A DNA stretch of 64,000 nt from Salvator merianae (GCA_003586115.2 QVOM02000116.1:45919692-45983691), one strand, 5' to 3'; positions 55,801 through 64,000 are shown, counted from the stretch's first letter. Translations and numbers: made by a program. Notes: generated by a model not told the origin, from the sequence alone.

Positions 55801-58800
55801 TGCTATTGTAAAATTGGATATGAGCTATCAAGTTTCAAAGAGCACAGACTGTAACTTTTTGATAGATGTGTGTGCATTTCGTGTGCATTCTATTTATAGG
55901 CTCTATTAGAAGATCCTCAACCTCTGGTCCGTTCAACTGGGGTGCTTGGAGTCAGTAAAATAGCGTTCAAATACTGGGAAATGATTCCTGCAACTGTGCT
56001 TGCAGATCTCTTAAAAACTCTGATTGAAGACCTTGCTTTTGACACAACTTCTGCGGATGTCCGATGTTCTGTGTTTAAGGTAGGTGTCTCTATTTAAAAA
56101 TAAAACCTCTCATATTTTAGTATTATCTACTTGCATTTTAGTAGGCTAATTATTTTCCATATACAATTTCTCTTACAACAGAATAGCTGCAGCAGCATTC
56201 ATTTATTTTGTTTAAAACATTTGCATCCCACTCCACTTAAGACATTTCAAAGTAGTTTACCATAGGAGGCATAAAAATAAGCTAAAATAATACCAGAACA
56301 GTGTTAAAATCAATACAGGAAACCTTCCTGTGACACATTTTCTGTTAGTGCATTGTTTGCAATTATGTATCTAACAAATTGCGACTATACCTTTTGGTAG
56401 GGAATTCTGTGTCTCACCATTGAACATTTTGCTTCCAAAAAGTCTGAGGTGAAAGGTCAAACTGCAGCTTGGTGGAGCCTTCTTGGTTCAGCAGCCATTT
56501 TCCCACTTGTCTTTGTGCAGTGAGGAAGATGCTTAGCACGGCTCATTGTGGACATGTGTGCTTTGGTGAAGCTTGACGAGATTTTTGTGAGGTTTGGGAT
56601 CTTGTGCTTCAACTTGTATGTCTTTGAGTGCTTTTGAGCACAGAGTGAGTCACTGGTGTGTGTGTGTGTGTGTTCTGTAGGTGGTTTGGGGTGTTCGGAG
56701 TTTTGGCCTGATTTGTGTGCTCTTGACTGCTTTTGCATGTATATTGTATTGTTCTGAACTGCCTATGACAGAAGACCCAGCAACCCTTGTCCTGGTGTGC
56801 ATTTACACAGGAACCATCTTATGGAAAGACTGACAAAGGAAGCAGCTTTTAGGTGTGTTCCAGATAACAGAGGCTAGGCACTGCCACAGAGTATACACAT
56901 GCAGCCTTATAAGCTTGTGCCTTACGAGAACATAAGAAACACTCACCTGATTGAACTCATGGACCTTCTAGTCCAGCAGTCTGCTCTTGCAGTGGCCAGC
57001 CAGCTGCACAGGGAACCCAGCAGCAGGACATGGGCACACAGCCTGCTCTGCTTGCAGTCTTCCAGCAGCTGTCCTTGGGAGGTAGACCACCTCTTACTGA
57101 TAGTCCTGGTTTCCATGAAATGTGTTTCCTCCTCCCTTTTCTTTCTGTTCTAGAGGAAGCAAAGACGTTTACAGCTAGCATCATGCTACGGTCTGTTTTT
57201 CCATTTATGAGAAATGTGACTAGCAGAGGCTTACTCCTGTCTTGGCTACAAAGAGGAACAGAGGAATGGAAATAAAAGTTATTTGTGAAGTGCAGTGTCA
57301 CTGTTCTGTCCCTTATATTCCATGTTCTTATATTTTTGTTCCTTTGCAAAAGAGGTAGAGGTCAGGGGTTGTATACCAATGATGCTTGAGACCAAAGTAC
57401 ATTTATTTTATTAAATGTCTATAGCCACCCAAAAACTACAACAAAATATATATTAAAATATACAACCCTTCCATATGTATAAAGGCAGCAATATATAAAA
57501 AACATATACTGAAAATAAAATAAGACAATTAAAACCAGAACAGCCAGTTAGACTGTTGAGTCAAGAAAAAGGTCTTCACCTGGAGCCTAAAGGCATGCAA
57601 AGTTGGTACCAAGCATATCTCTCTGGGGTGGCTGTTCTAAAACCTGAGTGGCAATACAGAGAAATCCCTTTACCTTGTGGCCACCTGCTTTACTTCAGTT
57701 GGTGTGGGCACAGAGAGCAGGTCTTCTTTTGCTACTCTAAGGTTACAAGTGAAGACACATGTTTTAAAATACTCCTTCAGGTAGCATGGTTGTGTGCCTT
57801 TTAAGTTAAAACCAGCATTTTAAATTGGGCCCGGAAATGAACTGGGAGCCAGTGCAATTGATGAAGGATTGGTGTGATGTGCTCTAAATGCCTAGTCCCT
57901 GAGCAGCCTTGCGACTCTATTCTGGACCAGTTGGAGTTTCTGAACTGTTTTTAAAGGCAGCCCCACAAAACATGGGTTTACCAGAGCATAAGCAACTGTG
58001 GCCAAGCTATCCTCCCTGAAAGATGGAAGAGGGTGCCTGGGAGCGATTGTGTGAAGTACATACAGCTAGGGCTTTGACGGGAGTTCCAGCCATAGTAGCT
58101 GAAGCCATCAGTCTCTGGAAGTGGACCAATTTAACTAGTTCCCCACCAGCGCGGCCGGTGGCATTAAGCCTGGGTGTTTAGGTCCCGCGTGAAGCTCGCC
58201 ATGACTGTTCGCTGGGCCTCCGGGCCTCCATACTATCTCAGCAGGTTGCCAGCAGAGTAGGTGGTATGTTCGTGGAATCCCCACTCTGTCCTGGGTGTCC
58301 AACAAGGCACTCACATGGGCAGGGGTCCTGGAGAGTTAGATGGAATTCCTATAGGCCACGAAAGCCTTTCCCTGGTCCTCATCCCACCCAGTTCTACTAT
58401 CCCTGGTTTCAGGGATACAAAGTGACATGTTGCTTCTCTGTTACTTGTTGAGCAAGGAAGTATCCTTTTCTGACATACAAACACAGTAAGCTGCCTGTGG
58501 AGGGGAAGGAAAAATATGAATTTCATGTCTGAACTCCTTTTCCCCTGCAGCTTATCCAGGGAAACCAATTTAATAGCTAAGAAAAGGAGGTGCAGAGGAT
58601 TTGGAAAAGTCTATTGGCTCTCCAACTCCTTGCTTCTCTACCTGCTTTATGGTTGCTGGTGTTTAAAGAAAGAAGTGTTGAAAGTGATTTGCTTGCAACA
58701 GTCACACAATAGCAACCAAGCCGCTAACTAGCGGTTTGCTCTGGAAAATAGATTACGACTCAGTGGAGTGGAATCCTTAAATAGAAGTTAAAATTTAAAT

Positions 58801-61800
58801 AGATGTACTGAACCTCATAACAACTTCTATTTTCTGGCTTCATAAACATATTTGCTGTCTTTGTTCCAGTCCAGAAGCACATTTAAAGAAGGAATATTAA
58901 TGGAAAATTTTAAAAGCACAAACATATACCACTTTGCATTTAAACGACGTGTTCTAATAAAATGGGTTGCCATGAATTTTTTGTTAGAGCTACTTCTCTG
59001 AGCTGCATGCAGTTAGCAATTAGAGTAGTTTCAGTTCTAAATTCCCTGTTTTCTTGTGATAACCTTTTGTTGGTGTTTTTCTTTTCTCTCTTGCAGTGCT
59101 TGCCTGTAATTTTGGACAATGTATTGAGCCACCCATTATTGGAACAGCTCCTGCCAGCCCTGAAATACAATCTCCATGACAATTCTGAGAAAGTTAGAGT
59201 GGCTTTTGTTGATATGTTGCTAAAAATTAAGTCTGTCAAGGCTGCTAAGGTAGGATAAATTAGGTTTGCTAGACTGCAGGCAGCAAGCATAGAGCTGGGC
59301 AATTTATTCTGAAAGATGTACATTCATCAATGTTGCAATACTCTTAAAACGATGGGGGTACAGCTAACACATTAACACTTTACTCCTAACTATTTACTGT
59401 TGTTGCATTTTAAATTAATCAGTGCCTAGAAATTTTAAGCATCTCTATTCAGATTTTCTAGCAATTATCTTGATTATACTGTATGTCCGTCCAGCTGTTA
59501 AGTAAGAAATCTAAGTTAGTATTCAATTATCTCCTGATTGCATTTAAAAATTCAAATGTCTAGTATTTTGTAGCTGGAAAAAGAAACTGCTTTTAAATAG
59601 AAAGAAAAAGAAAAACCCAGTTCTGATTTCAGAACTGACTGCAACTGTGTTTTGGATCAGTCATCATGAATATAGTCTCTGTTAATTTTTCTACTCTCCT
59701 CCCCACTTTAACAAGAAGGCTAACAGAAAGTTGGGGGGGAATTTTCCCTGTATTTTTTACCTACACCAGGATGTCTTTGGCTGAATTTGATTCAAGTTCC
59801 CCAGTGTTTTGGAATACCCTTTGTACTCTTTCTACTGGTGTTATAACTATTTCTAGCATGTATATCCTGTCTTTCTTCCCAAGAGTTCAGCTTGATCCAT
59901 ACTATTTTCCTCCACCCCGTTTTATCTTCACCACAACCTTGAGGGATAGTTTAGGCTGAGTGAGCTTTCATGGGATTCCTGTCTTCTAGCCCAGAACTCG
60001 AGCCGCTGTCCTTCTCTGTGTTTTGCTTATTTAAAAAGCAAAAGTTGAGTGGGTCAGCTGTGCTTGCATTTGGACTTTAAAAAATTGGGTTTGGGGGAAA
60101 AATAAAACATCAGGTCGCCATGCCTATCTCTAAGTAAATTTATTTTGCAGCTGTGAGGTGTTTGGGGGGAAAAAAAAGAACAATCTTATGTCAAGACTAA
60201 GTGCTAAGGGAAACCAAGTGCTGTGTATTTTGAGATCCCTGTGTGTTTCGATGCTTGGCCTTATTTTTTGGACTTACTTGCTGCAAGCTGACTTGTATTG
60301 TAGGGTCCCAGCACAGCACAATGACTGACAGCTGAATTATACGTACATAGATTTTTAATGCATTTATTATTGTTAGGATAGCATTTGTTCTGCCATGCCT
60401 TGACTTCCGTGTCCCGTGGGCAGACATGGTGATGGTTTTACAACTGGGGCTGTTAATCAGCAGAGGCACAGTCCCAAGGACGAGAGACTGCTGTCGGGGG
60501 GTTAGCCCATATCTCAGCATCCTCTGCTGTGGCCAAAAGGTGACTGGGATAGCCAAAAAATTAAAACAGTACAATATGGGTGTGTGAGTCTGGAATATAG
60601 TGTTCCTGGGTTGATCTCCTATTCTAACCCAGTGCTGGCTAGTACTTGTAATTTCTAGACTAACTTTACAGTTTTCCTTTTCTTTGTATGTAGTGAGTTA
60701 AGGAATATACTTGAAGTTTTGCATGAAGAAATAATTAGCCATTCTGATAGTTTGCATCTGGGGAGATTTCATGCTTAAATAAATGTACGGTCTCCCGGAT
60801 TTATGCGTTTGTTTCTGCATGTAGTAGTGGGGTACCACGGAGGAACTTGTGCCCAAGGTACACTCCTTCTTATGCTTACACAGACTCCTGGACTGGTAAA
60901 GGTAGGACTGGATTATGCAGATCTGCCTACAGATCTATGCTACAGTAGGGCTGATATTACATTGCAGAGTCCTGAATTGCCAGTGGTACTGTAGCAGGCA
61001 GCCTTGCTGATCTTTTGCTGGTGCTGGGGACCATTGATGCTATAAGTAGTTAGGACAGTGAGGGCAAGGATGGGGAGGATCCATAGAATTCTACCTGATC
61101 CTAACATCATGAGTCAGGGCTGCAGGGCAGTGACAGTAGTAGGTCTTCCAGTGTTTTATGATGGTAGTGGCAGCACTAGTTCAATTGGAATTGAGAGTGG
61201 ATGATAGTTTACACCTGAAGCATTTGTGGCAGCAGCTGCTACTACCGAAAAAGTGAAGACGGTTTTGTAAATGTAATGAGACCAGATGCAAAATGTGAAC
61301 GTGTAGTTGCATGACAAATAACTTCTGCCGTTGCTGTGTATTTAATATGGAAGGCTAAGCCTTATCTAAACTCAACAAATAGCGCATAATTAGGCTTGAA
61401 AACAGTTGAGAAGAAGGCCATTTACTGCAAATAGAAATGCTAAAAGGATGATGTAGTAGTGTTCCAAGATGGACTTCACAGACTTTTTTTCTGAACAGGG
61501 ATTTTCAGAGAAGCTACGGTCCTAAGCGGATAAAAATAGCACATCAGAGAAGGGGGAAAAAAGTATGATTAGATAATGGGTTTGAAGGTAGCACATCCAA
61601 AGGTAAATCCACAAATAACTACAAAAATGTAATCAAGATTTTTTCTGTCTCTCTCTCTCTTTCATTTTCCTTTCTTCTACCCCCAAATCCTTCCAAATTA
61701 GTTTTGGAAAATCTGTCCCATAGAGCATCTCTTGACTCGCCTTGAGATTGATTCACGGCCTGTGTCACGCCGCCTAGTAAATCTTCTTTTCAGCTCTTTC

Positions 61801-62625
61801 ATGCCTATTGATCAACCAGAAGAAGTATGGTGTGAGCGCCTCGTTGCCCTAATCCAAATGAACCCAGCAGCTGCAAGAAAATTCTACCAATATGCTCATG
61901 AATACACAAGCCCAACTAACATAGGTAAAATTCTGGAAACTTATTGGTCTGGCTTATGATAAGCAATCTATAAATTAAAAGCACTGTGTAGCTTTTATTT
62001 TAAGTGCCTACACACCAGCAGCTGCTTCTGAAAGATTCTGTGCCAAATTAAAAATGCCAGGGAAGAGGAGAGAGAGAAATTGCCATATAGGATTGTATTT
62101 TTGATTTAACAGCATGCATATAAACCAATATCTACTTAGCTTATTTATTTTTAAATGGATGTAGTACTTCTCAGTCTGCCAGCATGTAGCTTCTGAGTGA
62201 TTCAGGGTGTTAACTTAAGCCACATTTCAATAATTTATTTTTATTTCATTGTAAAGTACATAGTCATGGACATAGTCAAGGCTATTTACGAATCAATTAA
62301 AATTGCTAACAAGAAAAACAATGGATAAAATACTAACCTCTGGAAAATCACCATGTCTTATTAACTATTTTTCATCTCTTGTTTAAATTGAAGAATTTAT
62401 ATTTACCAGCTTTTTAAAATAAAAATGTTAGGAACTGCTAAGTTGGATGCTCCGCTGCCCACTGTTTATATTTTCCTGTCTCAAATAATTTTTTAATTGT
62501 ACATTTTGTTTTTAATTTTAGCTAAATTGATGCTTAACATTCAGAGCTGCTTGAATGCTTGTATCCAGCAGGGATTAAAGGCATCTGACAGTGGTGATGA
62601 AGACAGTGAAAAAGAGAACATGAGT
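34767..62625 (+). CDS. NCAPG2: Condensin-2 complex subunit G2, first 604 codons (14 coding exons, 3' end outside window)
   Basis: NCAPG2 is the HEAT-repeat G2 subunit of condensin II. It works with SMC2, SMC4, NCAPH2 and NCAPD3 to compact chromosomes in the nucleus and through mitosis. Coding exons: 34767-34844, 36006-36194, 38255-38369, 41046-41206, 43327-43461, 45827-45921, 47221-47290, 49120-49206, 49909-50004, 55484-55609, 55900-56079, 59097-59249, 61702-61924 and 62522-62625. They join in one frame with no stop. Diagnostic stretches are FDFNELLQELSRKQKELLW, FLFTWNVHFIKMIHGTIKNQ, SHPLLEQLLPALKYNLHDNS and QPEEVWCERLVALIQMN. Human NCAPG2 is about 1,140 residues, so slightly more than half is present. 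The start was chosen by homology (MAKREAF, human MEKRETF as I recall) and strong context. The promoter carries cell-cycle elements. Confidence 0.98.
34845..36005 (+). other. NCAPG2 intron 2
   Basis: It contains one hAT-type non-autonomous element at 35379-35573; the rest is unremarkable. Confidence 0.7.
35379..35573. mobile_element. Complete non-autonomous hAT-type element
   Basis: The ends CAGTGATACCCAACTT and, reverse-complemented, CAGTAATCTCCAACTT are inverted repeats. They are flanked by 8-bp direct repeats, CTCTACAG (35371-35378) and CCCTACAG (35574-35581), matching at 7 of 8. At 195 bp it does not code. Confidence 0.87.
36006..36194 (+). CDS. NCAPG2: NCAPG2 exon 3 (residues 27-89)
   Basis: It begins KDAVDPFDFNELLQELSRKQ and ends in an acidic stretch, DCDDDMESKRTAKK. 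The acceptor is acag at 36002-36005 and the donor gtaatt at 36195; both ends are phase 0. Confidence 0.96.
36195..38254 (+). other. NCAPG2 intron 3
   Basis: It holds LINE-derived pieces near 36350-36430 and 37260-37620. A poly-G run lies near 37105-37119. Confidence 0.6.
37260..37620. repeat. LINE-derived repeat (57370-58090 family)
   Basis: It shares the order 'aaaatatataaaa...gccttcagctgatgctta...tacctctctgggtaggttac...ggccacctgctta' with the longer copy at 57370-58090. Confidence 0.6.
38255..38369 (+). CDS. NCAPG2: NCAPG2 exon 4 (residues 90-127 plus 1 nt)
   Basis: It reads EQTIAIIHGVTIVVTASILS, then LGENTNSKVLLECALILH, a hydrophobic HEAT-like helical pair. The acceptor is tcag at 38251-38254 and the donor gtatgt at 38370. 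A Gly codon is split. Confidence 0.95.
39854..39895 (+). repeat. 21-bp perfect tandem duplication
   Basis: Two adjacent identical copies of a unit beginning GGTCATTAATTAAAGTCAC. Confidence 0.95.
40226..40900 (-). mobile_element. L1-clade LINE ORF2 C-terminus, antisense remnant
   Basis: On the minus strand near 40750-40825 it reads SPLCWHRCQQIGHCFHLWWS followed by C and KVFW. This is the Cys/Trp-rich tail of L1 ORF2 (CWxxC...HxWWxC...FW). A decayed tail and an A-rich end (plus-strand T-rich 40226-40255) follow. Stops show it is dead. Confidence 0.78.
41046..41206 (+). CDS. NCAPG2: NCAPG2 exon 5 (residues 128-181)
   Basis: It completes Gly and reads LIHALPNSEKSLLGAIRCLC, ERWWTKELEEKEQFGKTAFI and MLLKNSLEKKTVV. 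The acceptor is acag at 41042-41045. The donor GTG|gtatgc at 41207 adds Val-Val compared with human KTGADV as I recall it, so the exact 3' edge is less certain than the others. Confidence 0.9.
41374..41800 (-). mobile_element. CR1-type LINE 3' end, antisense (best-preserved copy)
   Basis: It starts with two GAACATAA octamers at about 41374-41389. The minus-strand ORF at 41576-41800 encodes RTREHSLKLMGRRVRTDKGK, YFFTQRVVGLWNLLPDEVVT and AISLDSFKKVLDRFMEV, the intact C-terminal tail of CR1-like ORF2. It is 5' truncated. Confidence 0.88.
42212..42300 (+). repeat. 60-bp-period direct repeat
   Basis: About 30 bases beginning AGGTTGGGCAGCAGAACAAG occur at 42212 and again at 42272 with one difference, separated by a C-rich spacer, within a GC-rich block that I could not classify. 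Confidence 0.85.
42936..43076 (+). repeat. tRNA-derived SINE with A and B boxes
   Basis: A-box TAGCTCAGTGG at 42947-42957 and B-box GGTTCGATTCC at 42973-42983. The squamate body motif 'ggcaatggcaagccatacctgtatctctgc' and a CAA-rich end follow. Confidence 0.85.
43327..43461 (+). CDS. NCAPG2: NCAPG2 exon 6 (residues 182-226), followed by a GC donor
   Basis: It reads GADVTRLWHLHRALLCFDYD and ends SVGHIKKEE. The acceptor is ttag at 43323-43326. The donor is GAG|gcaagt at 43462: only this phase-0 edge joins in frame to the next exon (GRRFLS). The nearest GT, at 43466, would shift the frame. Confidence 0.93.
43600..45650 (-). mobile_element. Old CR1 LINE, antisense, about 2 kb
   Basis: Plus-strand landmarks follow the order of a reverse-complemented CR1. 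They are 'gatggaagggtccactgaggccatccattctaa', 'atggatcaaggtcatcttcttgctatccctcc', 'gtcatctgcaaatgtgctaa', then 'gcaaaatttgctgcccttcagtcatctgg' and 'ctgaaatccagagtatatatt'. It is heavily decayed and interrupted near 44450-44600 by a second repeat. Confidence 0.75.
44450..44600. repeat. LINE/SINE tail nested in the CR1 copy
   Basis: The 'ttcatttattcatttatggtgtctatatactgcc' start and 'agcttcatgggcaagtgggatttaaattcag' end are the generic squamate tail. CR1 sequence resumes on both sides. Confidence 0.6.
45827..45921 (+). CDS. NCAPG2: NCAPG2 exon 7 (residues 227-257 plus 2 nt)
   Basis: It reads GRRFLSFLFTWNVHFIKMIH, then GTIKNQLQCFP and two bases of an Arg codon. The acceptor is acag at 45823-45826 and the donor gtatgt at 45922. 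Confidence 0.96.
46408..47150. repeat. Dispersed repeat with 'gttacgcagggg' ends
   Basis: The left end 'cttgagttacgcaggggcttcgttctggga' and a right part with 'gtgtaaatcaaagccatgtaaatta' suggest one element about 0.7 kb long. Related pieces recur near 47400-47440 and 47690-47740. The class is unknown. Confidence 0.45.
46748..46765. repeat. C10G8 homopolymer palindrome
   Basis: Ten C followed directly by eight G, a perfect hairpin-forming tract; it may be biologically unstable or a consensus artefact. Confidence 0.9.
47221..47290 (+). CDS. NCAPG2: NCAPG2 exon 8 (residues 258-281)
   Basis: It completes Arg and reads SLMTHIAEVYFRAWKKASGE, then IQE. The acceptor is cacag at 47216-47220. The donor gtatat at 47291 is weak but fixed by frame. 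Confidence 0.95.
47462..47560 (+). repeat. tRNA-derived SINE head
   Basis: An A-box-like TAGCTCAGGGG at 47470-47480 is followed by a decayed tRNA-like body; no tail is evident. Confidence 0.55.
48990..49090 (+). mobile_element. CR1 3' end, sense orientation
   Basis: The sequence 'gccactgtgcgagacaggatgctggactagatggg' followed by 'ctcctcttatgtccttatg' is the reverse complement of the start of the 41374 copy. Confidence 0.8.
49120..49206 (+). CDS. NCAPG2: NCAPG2 exon 9 (residues 282-310)
   Basis: It reads VIENSCIQDFMHHAIHLPRG, then SPLHPKVRE. The acceptor is tcag at 49116-49119 and the donor gtgcgt at 49207; both ends are phase 0. Confidence 0.96.
49207..49908 (+). other. NCAPG2 intron 9, nothing recognised
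   Basis: AT-rich intron with no recognisable repeat. Confidence 0.7.
49909..50004 (+). CDS. NCAPG2: NCAPG2 exon 10 (residues 311-342)
   Basis: It reads LLSYFHKQNKCRQGVEEVLH, then RLYQPILWRALK. The acceptor is tcag at 49905-49908 and the donor gtactt at 50005. The intron that follows, about 5.5 kb, is the longest in the visible part of the gene. Confidence 0.96.
51095..51215. repeat. (ATTT)n and LINE-like tail
   Basis: ATTT repeats at about 51095-51127, then 'tatatgccacccttaagccagaagactctcagg' of the LINE-tail family. Confidence 0.6.
51220..51272. mobile_element. Single arm of the 1163-1347 element type
   Basis: It begins GTCGCTTTAAGCACGGGTGT and continues like the left arm at 1175, including 'gtcgctggaaggggaggtcactggc'. 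No mirrored arm was found nearby. Confidence 0.6.
52013..52207 (-). repeat. tRNA-derived SINE, antisense, full body
   Basis: The reversed A-box is CCACTGAGCTA at 52188-52198. Reading the minus strand gives the B-box-like region, then 'aggcaatggcaaac', 'ctgtatctctgccaagaaaac' and 'gttggctgcaactta', the complete squamate-type body. Confidence 0.85.
52679..52780. mobile_element. 102-bp element with perfect 12-bp inverted ends
   Basis: AGCAGCGGCAGC (52679-52690) mirrors GCTGCCGCTGCT (52769-52780). The interior has the CCTTTAAGGGCGGGTGTTTG core, related to the arms at 1175 and 51221, and shares CCTCCGGGCCTCCATA with 58150-58255. Confidence 0.65.
53510..53722 (+). mobile_element. CR1 3' end, sense orientation
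   Basis: The sequence 'caggatgcctcc...gcaggtgaaggttttgcc...ggtgggccactgtgtaacacggggtcctggactagatagg' ends in 'cttatgttcttatg', matching the other CR1 3' ends. Confidence 0.82.
55484..55609 (+). CDS. NCAPG2: NCAPG2 exon 11 (residues 343-384)
   Basis: It reads ARNSEVRSNAALLFVDAFPI, then a more variable part (LEPSCNKEDMDNEIQRQFDE, LF). VRSNAALLF is a typical HEAT helix pattern. The acceptor is acag at 55480-55483 and the donor gtaagt at 55610. Confidence 0.97.
55900..56079 (+). CDS. NCAPG2: NCAPG2 exon 12 (residues 385-444)
   Basis: It reads ALLEDPQPLVRSTGVLGVSK, IAFKYWEMIPATVLADLLKT and LIEDLAFDTTSADVRCSVFK: two HEAT-like repeats with the D-x-x-P-x-V-R signature. The acceptor is atag at 55896-55899 and the donor gtaggt at 56080. 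Confidence 0.97.
56195..56335. repeat. LINE-like tail
   Basis: The pattern 'ttcatttattttgtttaaaacatttgcatccc' followed by A-rich blocks is like those at 26380 and 37290. Confidence 0.5.
56656..56673 (+). repeat. (GT)9 microsatellite
   Basis: Eighteen bases of uninterrupted GT repeat. Confidence 0.95.
56925..57060 (-). mobile_element. CR1 3' end, diverged subfamily
   Basis: 'gagaacataagaaacactc...gattgaactcatggaccttctagtccagcagtctgc...cagtggccagccag' is a more diverged version of the CR1 3' UTR. Confidence 0.6.
57370..58090. mobile_element. Long LINE-derived repeat
   Basis: The landmarks 'gtcttcacctggagcctaaaggcatgca', 'ctctctggggtggctgttctaaaac', 'aaatgaactgggagccagtgcaattgatgaaggattggtgtgat' and 'ctggaccagttggagtttctgaa' form a well-known squamate repeat order. 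It is the longest copy in the window. Confidence 0.65.
58150..58255. repeat. Second copy of the 52679-52780 type
   Basis: It shares CCTCCGGGCCTCCATA and a TTAAGCCTGGGTGTTT core with the 52679 element, but its ends are degraded. Confidence 0.55.
59097..59249 (+). CDS. NCAPG2: NCAPG2 exon 13 (residues 445-495)
   Basis: It begins CLPVILDNVLSHPLLEQLLP, ends DMLLKIKSVKAAK, and is highly conserved. The acceptor is gcag at 59093-59096 after a long pyrimidine tract; the donor is gtagga at 59250. Confidence 0.97.
59250..61701 (+). other. NCAPG2 intron 13
   Basis: It holds one LINE/SINE-type tail (about 59830-60020). The rest, including 60.2-61.6 kb, is unassigned. Confidence 0.6.
59830..60020. repeat. 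LINE/SINE-type tail
   Basis: 'gtatatcctgtctttcttcccaagagttcagc...accacaaccttgagggatagtttaggctgagtgag...agaactcgagcc' matches the generic squamate tail. Confidence 0.6.
61702..61924 (+). CDS. NCAPG2: NCAPG2 exon 14 (residues 496-569 plus 1 nt)
   Basis: It reads FWKICPIEHLLTRLEIDSRP, VSRRLVNLLFSSFMPIDQPE and EVWCERLVALIQMNPAAARK, and ends in YTSPTNI. The acceptor is ttag at 61698-61701 after a CT-rich tract; the donor is gtaaaa at 61925. A split Ala codon joins to the next exon. Confidence 0.97.
62522..62625 (+). CDS. NCAPG2: NCAPG2 exon 15 (residues 570-604)
   Basis: It completes Ala and reads KLMLNIQSCLNACIQQGLKA, then an acidic stretch, SDSGDEDSEKENMS. The acceptor is ttag at 62518-62521 and the donor AGT|gtaagc at 62626. 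The rest of the gene lies past the window. Confidence 0.94.
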
Positions 62626-64000
62626 GTAAGCATGCAAGATTCAAGCTTCTACATTTTTGAAAAAAATAGAAATAGTTCAGTTTGTATAGCCTGTGTAGAA
62701 CTTGCCTTGTATGACAGCATTTACCGATCTGGTACACTCCAGAAAGGGTCTCTCAGTACTTAATTCAAGGCAAAAATATACCTGAAATTTGTTCAGTTCT
62801 GCGCTTTCCATAGTGTTTCTGAACCTCTATTTCAAAGAAAAATGTTTCAAGTGTTAAAATAGTAAAATTGCAGTGGACATTCTTTTAGCTGCTCCATCCA
62901 AGTCTTCCCGGGTAACAATCTTCCCAAAGACACTGGAGAACTTGGTTTTGAAGGCTCCCTTGAGGTCTGCCTGCCTGCAGTCCCTAAGAAGTTGTTTGGT
63001 TCAGACTCACTTGATTCTGATATGTCGTCTGTCCCTTTGGTTGATGCCCCGTGACTCAGGTGATATCTAGATTGTCTGTGCCCTGTGAATGGTAATTGTC
63101 CATTGTGAGATCAAGGGGACAGGAAATAGAAATTGTAATAAGAATGTTGTTTTATAACAGACATTATTGCTATTAAAACTTTGTGTTAACATTCCTTTTT
63201 TCTTAGCCTGGTATAAAATGAGCTGACAGGATGGCAGCAGACAGCTTTGTATCCACTCAAGCAAGGTTTAGTTTCAAGGGTACTAAGAGAGCTCTGGCTA
63301 TGATTGCTCATTCAGCCCTAAATTCTATGTTTGTTGTTTTTTTGGTGTCATCATGCAGGACTTTCTCTTTAAAATATTGGACTGTTGATTCAGCAGTCAG
63401 AGGTAATGTTGCACCAGTGCCATTCAAAGGCCTCAAGCTTTTTGGTAATCGTGTGTTGCAACAAAAGAAAAGCAATGCAGAAGTATGGCTGGAGCTGTTA
63501 AGCAACCTTTAGCTAGAGCAACAGTCTGGCAGAAACATTGTATCTCTTCATAGTGTGATAATTGCAGATTTGCAAGCAACATTCTAATCCAATCAGAGGA
63601 TTAACACCTAGAACAAACACAGATTTCACCTCATTGTTAGCTACTCTTCCGGTGCTATAGACTTGATGCATTTTGATTAAATTCTATTTTTATTGAGAGA
63701 AAACTGAAATACCAGCATAGGCCACTCTGGCACTCAAAGTTGACACCAAGAAACTACTACTAAAAATGGACTTTTACTAGCTTTGGCTAGGTGTGATATG
63801 GAGTAATTGCATACTTGCTGATTATATGTCATAGTAATCAGTTACCCTTTTGACCTGTCACAACTCTATGTATTTTCTTTTGTTCATGAATTTTTCCCAT
63901 CTTGAACTCTTGCCCTAGTCCTGCAGTGTAGTATGCAAGGTGGTAGGTATGATTGCAGTATATTAGAGGAAATATCAGTTAAAGTTCATGTCATACTTTC
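62626..64000 (+). other. NCAPG2 intron 15 (right edge)
   Basis: No further NCAPG2 exon was found before the window ends. A possible retroelement gag-like remnant lies at 63230-63510. Confidence 0.65.
63230..63510 (+). pseudogene. Possible DIRS-type retroelement gag-like remnant
   Basis: A 93-codon open stretch contains YWTVDSAVRGNVAPVPFKGL then KLFG. This is reminiscent of the W-x-x-D...VPFKG...LFG signature in gag-like proteins of DIRS-type retroelements. No reverse transcriptase or recombinase is present. The assignment is from memory of the pattern only. Confidence 0.3.

Larger units (their letters stand above)
56080..59096 (+). other. NCAPG2 intron 12
   Basis: It holds LINE-derived tails, a GT microsatellite, a CR1 end and a long L2/CR1-like repeat at about 57370-58090. 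Confidence 0.65.

Noticed and set aside
56457..56738. 93-codon minus-strand frame with a His/Thr repeat.
   Set aside because: The repeat is the translated GT microsatellite; there is no other evidence of coding.

Overview
This is vertebrate nuclear DNA, most likely from a squamate reptile (lizard, gecko or snake). Two protein-coding genes lie head to tail on the + strand, split into short exons among long AT-rich introns. The repeats are CR1-type LINE 3' ends carrying a terminal GAACATAA-like octamer, tRNA-derived SINEs of the type common in squamates, an L1-clade fragment and many hAT-type DNA elements. The squamate assignment rests on repeat style only. There is no operon structure, CRISPR array or other prokaryotic feature.

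Region 1 (1 to about 22.3 kb) is the 3' half of ESYT2 (extended synaptotagmin 2). Ten coding exons were placed by reading splice sites and frame. They comprise a 63-bp in-frame cassette exon at 2758-2820, the rest of the C2B domain, a Ser/Pro-rich linker, the C2C domain and the stop codon at 18392-18394. The gene's 5' half lies upstream of the window. A largely repeat-free AT-rich 3' UTR probably follows, to about 22.3 kb.

Region 2 (about 22.3 to 31.5 kb) is intergenic and filled with repeats: CR1 pieces, a nested repeat composite, two hAT-type elements and a small family of inverted-repeat elements. No gene was recognised in it.

Region 3 (31.5 to 64 kb) is the 5' half of NCAPG2, the G2 subunit of condensin II. 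It starts in a CpG island with NRF1-type sites and a CDE/CHR-like cell-cycle element. A non-coding first exon follows, then fourteen coding exons (ATG at 34767) that join without a frameshift into the first 604 codons. One intron uses a GC donor. The gene runs past the right edge of the window.

The two proteins have unrelated jobs: ER-plasma membrane tethering and lipid transfer for ESYT2, mitotic and interphase chromosome compaction for NCAPG2. Their adjacency and shared orientation match the human arrangement at 7q36.3 and so reflect conserved synteny rather than co-regulation. I found no new multi-gene system. The points most worth a second look are the ESYT2 cassette exon, the GC-AG intron, the NCAPG2 promoter and its upstream ORFs, and the decayed hAT transposase with several non-autonomous DNA elements.
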